Shown here: piece by piece, positions 1 through 5,753 of the stretch
How the letters are laid out: each line of letters starts with the position of its first letter
Numbering within the stretch: position 1 is the stretch's first letter
From: Flavobacteriaceae bacterium
Lineage (GTDB): Bacteria; Bacteroidota; Bacteroidia; Flavobacteriales; Flavobacteriaceae
DNA: 5,753 nt
Reading direction: 5' to 3'
Assembly (NCBI GenBank): GCA_016763215.1
Contig: JAESUF010000061.1
Coordinates: 1 to 5,753 of the forward strand
Notes under the pieces: model-generated
Databases searched by the model: none
Told to the model about the DNA's origin: nothing
Seen by the model: the letters and a program-made list of their open reading frames with translations, nothing else
Program-made: the position numbers and the translations under genes

Positions 1-1597
1 GGGTTAAATAAATCTCGGGCCTATTAGTTGTGTTTTTTAAGAAAGTATCAGTTGATTGATGATTTTGAAAAGATTCATTAAACCAAACATTTCCAGATGT
101 TCCATTCGATTGAACAAAAAAACCTTGACCTGGTGCTAATTGAAAATTGTCGGCAGTTACTTTTGTTGCATACGTATTGATAGATTGATCCCAAACCCAA
201 ATGGTTTCTGTAAGTATCGAAGGGGTGTTTGTGGTAAGTATAGTAGCACTATTTATATAAGATGAATATGGGTTTCCTAATAAGTTATAACCGTTTCCTG
301 ACGTTGTAAGTGCTATTGATGTATTTGATGTGTTTAGAGTCCCTGTAAATGAAATATCTCCAGAGCTATTCTCTAGATTTATAGAATATCCTTGTCCGGA
401 ATTAAAGGTGACCGAGTTAGAAGTTCCATTTTGATAATAAGACCAAGTATTGCTAACAGTATTGTATGTTCCAAGAGCAACGCTTGGTAAGTTTTGTTGT
501 AAAGATTCTGCAATCACAAAATCATCTACATCTTGCCCAATTACTGGTGATGAAACTAAATACCAATTGCTTGTTCCTAAATTTCTTTGGGATGTTATAT
601 TTCCTGTTGCTGTTCCTCTTATGATTAATGAACTGCCGGAATTCATAATGAATGCCCCATTAATGGTAAGTTGCCCGTTAATAGTGAGCGCATTGGAACT
701 GTTAATTGTAACTATTTCTTCAGAAGAGATTGTCACATTTCCTGCTTTAGCTTCCGTTCCTGAGCTTATCATTGGCGAGTTTGTAACATCAGGAATTAGA
801 ACATCAGAAGAGTAGGTGGGAATTCCATTATCCCAATTATCAGCTAAATTCCATATACTGTTACTACTTCCTGTCCAAGTGGTAGAATTAATTGTAAATG
901 CTTCTTGGGAAAATGGTAGTAATGTTTCTCCATTTCCATTGACAACATTTGTCCAATTTGTAGTGTCATCTATTAGTAAGGGGTAATAATCACTAAAAGA
1001 AGTTTCACTAGATCGAGAAGCATGATATGTAGCACCGTCTGGAGAAGCGGAACTGTCTATGACTATAATAGAAGTCCCAATAACCAAGCCAGTATTGGTC
1101 AGCGTAACTCCATCTCCGTCAAAAGGTCCTAGTGTTGAAGAATCATTACCAATCTGTATGGCTGCGATAAAATTAGTTGGTGTATTGCTGTCTATTCCTG
1201 TGTAGACTAAAAGACCATCTTTAGAAGATGAAGAGATGTTAAAATTCCCTAATTTGGATAGCGATCCAATAGAAACTCCAAAACTAGGATTGCTTTCATT
1301 ATCAACATCAGTAAAGGTAATTACAGTGCCGGCATTAATGGTTTTTGAGCCACTAACCCATGTGAGTATACCTTCTCCTGAGGTAATAGCGCCAGTTCCA
1401 TCAGACTCATTGTCTGTAAAATAAAGTGTAGAATTTGCTGAAACATCAGCAAGGATAACAATAGCAAAATCATCATCGCCATCCCCGTTGAAAGAGATAA
1501 AAGCAATATCTCCAACGGACTGAGCACTTGTTGTTAAATAAAAGGTAAATGTAAAAATAAGGTACCAGTATTTCTGGTACATATAATTCTTTTTCAT
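1..1597 (-). CDS. Secreted T9SS-cargo-like surface protein, N-terminal 532 codons (3' end beyond the window)
   Basis: An uninterrupted minus-strand frame runs from an ATG at 1597 to the left edge without a stop. Residues 1-26 form a signal peptide: a basic, Tyr-rich start (MKKNYMYQKY), a hydrophobic core (LIFTFTFYL), and cleavage near TTSAQ, typical of Bacteroidota. The mature N-terminus starts with an Asp-rich turn, NGDGDDD (about 37-43), and continues as a beta-rich Ser/Thr/Asn/Gly-rich domain to about residue 235. A segment with Trp241, Trp249 and Trp255 (WTG...IWNLADNW) then leads into short repetitive beta strands (about 265-335), like a small beta-helix or solenoid. Residues 343-500 carry NWYLVSSPV, LLGNPYSS and WVWD...APGQGFFVQS, motifs I recognise from flavobacterial secreted proteins that end in a T9SS sorting domain. 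That C-terminus would lie outside the window, so T9SS export is inferred. Met6 is an alternative start. The actual function is not recognisable; it may be structural or adhesive. No catalytic motif is visible. Confidence 0.85.
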   Translation of the reverse strand, partial: MKKNYMYQKYWYLIFTFTFYLTTSAQSVGDIAFISFNGDGDDDFAIVILADVSANSTLYFTDNESDGTGAITSGEGILTWVSGSKTINAGTVITFTDVDNESNPSFGVSIGSLSKLGNFNISSSSKDGLLVYTGIDSNTPTNFIAAIQIGNDSSTLGPFDGDGVTLTNTGLVIGTSIIVIDSSASPDGATYHASRSSETSFSDYYPLLIDDTTNWTNVVNGNGETLLPFSQEAFTINSTTWTGSSNSIWNLADNWDNGIPTYSSDVLIPDVTNSPMISSGTEAKAGNVTISSEEIVTINSSNALTINGQLTINGAFIMNSGSSLIIRGTATGNITSQRNLGTSNWYLVSSPVIGQDVDDFVIAESLQQNLPSVALGTYNTVSNTWSYYQNGTSNSVTFNSGQGYSINLENSSGDISFTGTLNTSNTSIALTTSGNGYNLLGNPYSSYINSATILTTNTPSILTETIWVWDQSINTYATKVTADNFQLAPGQGFFVQSNGTSGNVWFNESFQNHQSTDTFLKNTTNRPEIYLT

Positions 1598-1623
1598 AGC
1601 ATTAAATTTGAATTATTGAATGC

Positions 1624-1631
1624 TAAAGATA
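1624..1631 (-). promoter_or_regulatory. Possible -7 element for the secreted-protein gene
   Basis: On the minus strand this reads TATCTTTA, seven of eight matches to the Bacteroidota -7 consensus TAnnTTTG. It lies 27 bases before the ATG at 1597, so the leader would be about 20 nucleotides. The expected -33 position falls on the trkH stop codon region and shows no clear TTG. The promoter is therefore weak or not real, and read-through from trkH is an alternative. Confidence 0.3.
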
Positions 1632-1649
1632 GAAAATAATTTTAATAAA

Positions 1650-3149
1650 CTAGTTTTTTCTCCAGAAGAACGGAGTGAAAAGGATTAAAACAGTAAAAAG
1701 TTCCAATCTCCCAATAAGCATTAAAAAAGAACAAAACCATTTAGCTCCATCAGATAAATGAACGAAGTTGTCTACAGGGCTCACAGATCCAATAGCAGGG
1801 CCAATATTCCCTAAACTGGATGCGGCTGCACCTAGTGAAGAAATAAAATCCAACCCTAAGAAGGTTAGTATTACAGAGGAAACGATAAAGATCAACATGT
1901 AAATAACGAAGAAAGATAAAATGTTAAAAACAATGGTTTGTTTTACTGCTTTACTGTCATACCTAACAGGTATTATTGCATTTGGATGTAATGTCTTTTT
2001 GAATTCTAAAAAACTGTTTTTCAACATTACAATATGACGAACTATTTTAATTCCACCACTAGTAGAACCTGCAGAGCCACCAACAAAAAAGAGCGCAAAG
2101 AAAATTCCAGTAGCAAAGAAACTCCACATTGTGAAATCGGCACTTACAAAACCAGTAGTAGTAACAATAGAGGTTACTTGAAATAAAGCATGTCTAAAAG
2201 CACTTTCAGTCTTTCCTAAAACTTCAGGGTGATTGATAGTTGTTTGTAATGTAGCGTCTTGAAAGAATAAAATAACAGCGGCTATAATACAAGTAATACT
2301 GAAGATACCAAATATATAATATCGGAACTCTTCACTTTGTATCACTTTTCTAACTTTCCCTTTCAATGCGAAATAAGTAAGTACAAAATTAGTTCCAGCT
2401 ACTATCATGAAAAAGATAACAATGTATTGTATTAGAGGCATGTGATTCCAGAAGGAAAGACTATTGTTTTTTGTTGAGAATCCTCCCGTGCTCACTGTTG
2501 CCATTGCATGATTTATAGCATCAAACCATGTCATTCCAGCTACTTTTAGTAATAAAAATTCAGCAAAAGTTAGGATGACGTAAATCAACCAAAGACGCTT
2601 GGCGGTATCTGTAATTCTAGGATGTAATTTATCGGCAGATGGACCTGGAGCTTCAGCCATAAAAAGTTGCATCCCTCCAATTCCCAACAGGGGTAAAATA
2701 GCGATGGTTAAAACAATAATCCCCATTCCACCAATCCAATGTGTAGCACTTCTCCAAAAGAGAATTCCTTTGGGCATCGATTCTATATCAGTTAATATGG
2801 AAGAGCCAGTTGTGGAATACCCAGAGAGAGTCTCAAAGAAAGCATTGGTAATGTTCGGAATAGCACCAGAAAATAAATAGGGTAACATTCCAGTGAATGA
2901 TAAAGTAAGCCAACCTAAAGTTACAATTAGATATCCTTCCTTTTTTTGAATATTTGTGTTAGTCGGTTTGTTAAAAAAATAGAGAATTAACCCTAAAAAA
3001 ACAGTGACGATTCCAGCATTCAAAATCCCCATTTGTTCGGGTTCATTATGGTACATGCTAAAAGGTACAGCAATGAACATGAAAATACCATTTAGGACTG
3101 CTGTTAACCCTAAAAACCGATAGATTATTTTGAAATTTAAAGCTCCCAT
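1650..3149 (-). CDS. trkH: Trk-type potassium uptake protein TrkH (K+ translocating membrane subunit)
   Basis: This is the inner-membrane channel-like subunit that moves K+ into the cytoplasm, working with the NAD-binding regulator TrkA. At 499 residues it is the usual family length and appears complete (ATG start, TAG stop). The protein is almost wholly hydrophobic, with the four-fold membrane-pore-membrane plan of the SKT (superfamily of K+ transporters) family. The four pore-loop glycine motifs are visible: STTGSS (112-117), STGGFS (220-225), TTTGF (330-334) and SLGNIGP (445-451). After the third pore comes GGSAGSTSGGIK (357-368), the family's conserved segment forming the intramembrane gating loop. 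GRLELFT (480-486) in the last helix carries the conserved Arg481, which family structures place near that gate. An extra N-terminal helix pair (about 8-60) is also normal for TrkH rather than KtrB. The start lies one base after the trkA stop, indicating co-transcription and probable translational coupling. No frameshift or missing key residue is seen. Confidence 0.97.
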   Translation of the reverse strand: MGALNFKIIYRFLGLTAVLNGIFMFIAVPFSMYHNEPEQMGILNAGIVTVFLGLILYFFNKPTNTNIQKKEGYLIVTLGWLTLSFTGMLPYLFSGAIPNITNAFFETLSGYSTTGSSILTDIESMPKGILFWRSATHWIGGMGIIVLTIAILPLLGIGGMQLFMAEAPGPSADKLHPRITDTAKRLWLIYVILTFAEFLLLKVAGMTWFDAINHAMATVSTGGFSTKNNSLSFWNHMPLIQYIVIFFMIVAGTNFVLTYFALKGKVRKVIQSEEFRYYIFGIFSITCIIAAVILFFQDATLQTTINHPEVLGKTESAFRHALFQVTSIVTTTGFVSADFTMWSFFATGIFFALFFVGGSAGSTSGGIKIVRHIVMLKNSFLEFKKTLHPNAIIPVRYDSKAVKQTIVFNILSFFVIYMLIFIVSSVILTFLGLDFISSLGAAASSLGNIGPAIGSVSPVDNFVHLSDGAKWFCSFLMLIGRLELFTVLILFTPFFWRKN

Positions 3150-3150
3150 T

Positions 3151-4497
3151 CTAACGAAATAAGTCTTCTACAGTACTAATTGATTCTGGTAAGCAGAAAA
3201 TAATAGCTTTATCTCCAGTTCTAACCTGGAAGTCTCCAAATGACATTAATGCTTTTCCATCTCTAATGATTCCTCCAAAAATAGCATCTCTTGGGAATTT
3301 TAATTCTCGAATAGGCTTTTTAGTCACTTTTGCATTTGGTAGTACTTCAAACTCAAAAACTTCAGCATCAATATTGTGAAGATTTGCAAGAGCTAAAATT
3401 TCACCTTTTCTAATATGTCTAAAAATACTACTAGCAGCAATTAATTTTTTATTGATTAAAGTATTGATTCCGATAGTTTGAGAAATATTGATATAATCCA
3501 TATTTTCTACCAAAGCAATTGTTTTTTTTACGCCTTTAGATTTAGCGACAAGACAAGACATAATATTTGTTTCGGAATCTCCTGTTACAGCAACAAAAGC
3601 ATCCATTTCTCGAATGTTTTCTTCTTCTAGTAATTCAATATCTCTACCATCGCCATTTATAAGCAAGGTATTGTTTAATTCTTCAGCTAGAGCTTCAGAT
3701 TTATCTCGATCCTTTTCAATCAATTTAACATTAAAATTTTCTTTACAAAGATTTCTGGCTGTTTTTGAACCTATTGAACTTCCACCAAGAATCATAACGT
3801 TTTTGATATTCAAATGCTCTTTTCCAACAATAGAATAGATATTATCAAGGCTGTAATGAGGTACTGAAAAATATACTTGGTCATTTAGTTTATAGGTAGT
3901 ATCTCCTCTAGGTATAATTGTTTGAGAAATCCCTTCCCTTTTAATAGCAATGGTGATGAAATCAACGTTTGTAAAGGTTTCTTTTGCTTCTTTTACAGTC
4001 ATGCCTAGAAGCTGTGATTTATAACTAAGTGTGGTTCCCAATACGTTAAATAAACCATTCTCAAAAGTAACAGTATCGTTAAAAGAAGATTGGTTTAGAA
4101 GCATTTTAATTTCATTAGCCGCCAATTCTTCTGGGGAAATCATAAAATCTACCCCAAAAGATTTAAAATCAATTTCATCATTTTTTAAAAATTCCGGATT
4201 GTTTATTCTAGCTATGGTTTTTTTTGCACCAAGAGATTTGCCAATAACTGATATGGTAAAATTAGTGTTTTGAGATTCCGTAACTGCTAATAATAAATCA
4301 GCCTTATCAATTCCAATTTCTTTTAGTAGACTGATTGAAGTAGCATCCCCTTTTTTAGTAATAACATCTAAGTGATTATTGATGTAGTCTAGCTTCTCTC
4401 CATCAAAATCTATGATATAGGTATCTTGCGATTCGTAAGATAATAATTTTGCTAAATGAAACCCAACATCTCCAGCACCCGCTATAATAATCTTCAT
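3151..4497 (-). CDS. trkA: Trk potassium transporter NAD-binding regulatory subunit TrkA
   Basis: This is a cytosolic peripheral protein that assembles under TrkH and gates K+ flux in response to bound nucleotide. Its 448 residues show the full duplicated TrkA plan, as in the E. coli protein. RCK/TrkA-N domain 1 (1-135) has the Rossmann loop GAGDVG (7-12) and the acidic end of strand two (IIDFD, Asp30). TrkA-C domain 1 is at about 145-225. RCK domain 2 (231-370) has GGSSIG (238-243), Glu261 and the GDG turn (282-284). TrkA-C domain 2 is at about 375-445. In the second Rossmann loop the central Gly is Ser240; I regard this as a normal variation for the lineage. The ATG at 4497 gives the canonical MKIIIAGAGDVG start and sits about 16 bases downstream of the predicted transcription start. 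It is the first gene of the trkA-trkH operon and is divergent from radC. Confidence 0.97.
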   Translation of the reverse strand: MKIIIAGAGDVGFHLAKLLSYESQDTYIIDFDGEKLDYINNHLDVITKKGDATSISLLKEIGIDKADLLLAVTESQNTNFTISVIGKSLGAKKTIARINNPEFLKNDEIDFKSFGVDFMISPEELAANEIKMLLNQSSFNDTVTFENGLFNVLGTTLSYKSQLLGMTVKEAKETFTNVDFITIAIKREGISQTIIPRGDTTYKLNDQVYFSVPHYSLDNIYSIVGKEHLNIKNVMILGGSSIGSKTARNLCKENFNVKLIEKDRDKSEALAEELNNTLLINGDGRDIELLEEENIREMDAFVAVTGDSETNIMSCLVAKSKGVKKTIALVENMDYINISQTIGINTLINKKLIAASSIFRHIRKGEILALANLHNIDAEVFEFEVLPNAKVTKKPIRELKFPRDAIFGGIIRDGKALMSFGDFQVRTGDKAIIFCLPESISTVEDLFR

Positions 4498-4519
4498 AAG
4501 ATTTAATCAAAGTATACGA

Positions 4520-4550
4520 CAAAGATATAAACTTGTTGAGGACTGACAAA
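4520..4550 (-). promoter_or_regulatory. Bacteroidota-type promoter of the trkA-trkH operon
   Basis: On the minus strand there is TTTG (plus-strand 4547-4550), exactly 19 bases of spacer, then TATCTTTG (4520-4527). Both boxes match the published Bacteroides/Flavobacterium sigma-factor consensus (TTTG or TTG at -33, TAnnTTTG at -7) without mismatch, and the spacing lies in the accepted range. Transcription would begin near 4513, giving a leader of about 16 nucleotides before the trkA ATG at 4497. No operator-like inverted repeat overlaps it. Confidence 0.75.
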
Positions 4551-4578
4551 AAACCAAGTTAAGATGCCTACATATTTC

Positions 4579-4587
4579 TATATTTTG
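4579..4587 (+). promoter_or_regulatory. Possible weak -7 element for radC
   Basis: TATATTTTG resembles TAnnTTTG but has one extra base between TA and TTTG. It lies 22 bases before the radC ATG. No TTTG is found at the expected -33 position; the nearest TTG triplets (4533-4538) are too far upstream. It is listed only because it is the best plus-strand candidate in the 112-base divergent region. Confidence 0.25.
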
Positions 4588-4609
4588 TACATTTATTAAA
4601 AATTGCAAA

Positions 4610-5296
4610 ATGAAAAAAATGACCATTAAATCGTGGGCTTTAGATGATAGGCCACGAGAAAAATTAATTTCTAAAGGCAAAACAACCCTTAGTTCTGCTG
4701 AACTCATTGCGATACTTATTGGTTCGGGAAACAAGCAAGAAAGTGCCGTAGAAGTATCGAAAAGGATTTTAGAGTCGGTAAATCATAATATTAATGAGTT
4801 TGCTAAACTTTCTCTTGAAAAATTGACAGCATTCAAAGGAATTGGGCCTGCAAAGGCAATCACCATTATTACAGCGTTAGAATTAGGGCGGAGAAGGCAA
4901 TTAGAACCCTCTGTTGAAATCTTAAAAATAGAGAGTAGTGAGCAGGCCTTTAAGATCATGCTACCTATTATTGGAGATTTGCCTCATGAAGAATTCTGGG
5001 TTATGTATCTTAATAACTCTAACAAAGTGTTGTCTAAAGATCAGATAAGTAAAGGCGGAATTACTGGAACATTTGTTGATATTCGGTTGTTGTATAAGAG
5101 GGCTTTAGAATTGTCATCGGTTGCAGTTATTATTTGTCACAATCACCCTTCAGGAAAAAATAAACCCAGTTTGTCTGACAAGCAACTAACTCAAAAAATT
5201 AAAATAGCAGGAGAGAGTTTAGATATAAAACTATTAGATCACTTAATAATAACTGAAAAATCTTATTTTAGCTTTGCCGATAATGGCGAAATTTAA
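4610..5296 (+). CDS. radC: RadC family JAB/JAMM-domain protein (DNA repair protein RadC homologue)
   Basis: The 228-residue length is typical for RadC. The N-terminal part (about 5-60) has the family signature TIKSWALDDRPREKL and SSAELIAILIGSG. A helix-hairpin-helix follows (about 68-95, core FKGIGPAKA), which usually contacts DNA without sequence specificity. The C-terminal JAMM-type metalloprotease-like domain (about 108-226) keeps the expected metal-site set: Glu127/Glu128 in HEEF, His177 and His179 in HNHPSG, and Asp190 in PSLSD. LLDHLIIT (208-215) completes the fold. All key residues are present, so it should be an intact enzyme-like protein, though the substrate and biological role of RadC are not established. 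The original E. coli radC102 repair mutation was later mapped to recG. The start at 4610 is preferred, but Met4 (4619) is also possible. The gene diverges from trkA and lies 14 bases before the next gene, probably in one operon. Confidence 0.95.
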   Translation: MKKMTIKSWALDDRPREKLISKGKTTLSSAELIAILIGSGNKQESAVEVSKRILESVNHNINEFAKLSLEKLTAFKGIGPAKAITIITALELGRRRQLEPSVEILKIESSEQAFKIMLPIIGDLPHEEFWVMYLNNSNKVLSKDQISKGGITGTFVDIRLLYKRALELSSVAVIICHNHPSGKNKPSLSDKQLTQKIKIAGESLDIKLLDHLIITEKSYFSFADNGEI

Positions 5297-5310
5297 AGTG
5301 TTCTTCTGTT

Positions 5311-5753
5311 TTGATTCTTGTTTATACACACAAAGTTACTCCTAGAGTACGGTATATTTTTAAACACATCTTTAGTAGAATTTTATTAGTGCCAGTAGGT
5401 TTTACTTCTAAGATAGAGGAATTTGTAGCTCATAATGGTCCTAAGATTAGTTACACTAGAGTTCCGTTGGGGAAAGAGTTTTTTATTAAAAGTCACGATT
5501 TACTTTTTGATCAAGGCGTTAGTGATTTAGAAATTAATATCCAGAAATGGGATGATGTGCCTTGTTTTTTTAGTGCTGGGGCAAAATCGAATATCCCATT
5601 TGATGTTTTTGCAGCAAGCTTTCATTTAATCTCGAGGTACGAAGAATATCTACCACATGTTAAAGACATCCATGAGCGCTTTACTGCGGAACAAAGTATT
5701 GCATATAAGTATCGTTTTTTGGAAAAGCCTGTTGTAGATATTTGGGCAATGAA
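5311..5753 (+). CDS. Polysaccharide-deacetylase-like protein, N-terminal 147 codons (3' end beyond the window)
   Basis: The frame is open from just after a stop at 5281-5283 to the right edge. The encoded sequence reads ILVYTHKVTPRVRYIFKHIF, then SYTRVPLGKEFF, HDLLFDQGVSDLEI, FDVFAASFHLISRYEEYLPH and FLEKPVVDIWAM. I recognise this as the N-terminal region of a family of Bacteroidota proteins annotated as polysaccharide deacetylases, which carry a conserved domain (DUF7033-type, from memory) before the catalytic NodB-like domain. The catalytic domain would lie beyond 5753, so enzyme activity cannot be judged here. No ATG exists in frame before codon 147. The TTG at 5311 gives MILVYTHK, matching where homologues begin, and is the chosen start. 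No signal peptide is visible. It lies 14 bases after radC on the same strand, suggesting co-transcription. Confidence 0.85.
   Translation, partial: MILVYTHKVTPRVRYIFKHIFSRILLVPVGFTSKIEEFVAHNGPKISYTRVPLGKEFFIKSHDLLFDQGVSDLEINIQKWDDVPCFFSAGAKSNIPFDVFAASFHLISRYEEYLPHVKDIHERFTAEQSIAYKYRFLEKPVVDIWAM

Noticed and set aside
450..1527. Open frames of 60-120 codons on the plus strand (450-815, 1236-1424) and in a second minus frame (1321-1527).
   Set aside because: All lie within the longer minus-strand secreted-protein frame, which has a signal peptide and recognisable motifs. Their translations look like out-of-frame products.
1598..1624. Inverted repeat AGCATT-N15-AATGCT between trkH and the secreted-protein gene, considered as a terminator or operator.
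   Set aside because: The stem is only six AT-rich pairs with a 15-base loop and no following T-run, so a terminator is unlikely. It partly overlaps the possible -7 box but could easily be chance.
1647..1656. Palindrome AAACTAGTTT across the trkH stop codon.
   Set aside because: A perfect palindrome with no loop cannot form a useful terminator hairpin, and a ten-base AT-rich palindrome is expected by chance.
2599..4273. Plus-strand open frames at 2599-2880, 3614-3838 and 4031-4273.
   Set aside because: They are antisense to trkH and trkA, which are strongly supported, and their translations show no domain-like pattern.
4507..4734. Minus-strand open frame overlapping the 5' end of radC and the trkA promoter region.
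   Set aside because: It is antisense to the conserved radC N-terminus and occupies the divergent promoter region; the translation resembles nothing.
1..5753. Search for mobile elements, CRISPR repeats, tRNA/rRNA, riboswitches or an unknown defence system.
   Set aside because: No repeat arrays, transposase motifs, terminal inverted repeats or RNA-gene-like folds were seen by eye. Every gap between genes is 112 bases or less, leaving little room for hidden elements.

Overview
The window looks like chromosomal DNA from a member of the Bacteroidota, most likely a marine-type Flavobacteriia. It is AT-rich and has no Shine-Dalgarno-like sequences in front of its genes. One promoter matches the Bacteroidota -33/-7 consensus (TTTG-N19-TAnnTTTG). 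One protein is built like a type IX secretion system (T9SS) cargo, and two others, RadC and a polysaccharide-deacetylase-like protein, have the flavobacterial form. This taxonomic reading is inference from sequence style and remembered families, not from a search.

Layout from left to right. Positions 1-1597 (minus strand) hold the first 532 codons of a large secreted protein that runs off the left edge. Positions 1650-3149 (minus) encode TrkH, the membrane subunit of a potassium uptake system. Positions 3151-4497 (minus) encode TrkA, its cytosolic NAD-binding regulator. Only one base separates the trkA stop from the trkH start. A 112-base divergent intergenic region (4498-4609) follows, with a textbook promoter for trkA-trkH. 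On the plus strand, radC lies at 4610-5296. A polysaccharide-deacetylase-like gene follows only 14 bases later. It appears to start at a TTG codon at 5311 and runs off the right edge.

TrkA and TrkH should form one K+ uptake complex, made from one transcript in stoichiometric balance. RadC and the deacetylase-like protein are probably co-transcribed in the opposite direction, but no functional link between them is evident. The secreted protein may be expressed from its own weak promoter in the 52-base gap, or partly by read-through from trkH, since no terminator hairpin is visible there.

The window reads as core housekeeping DNA plus one surface or secreted protein. I see no insertion sequence, CRISPR array, tRNA, rRNA, phage gene or convincing novel system. 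The most useful points are the two edge genes that simple ATG-to-stop calling misses, the TTG start, and the trkA promoter.
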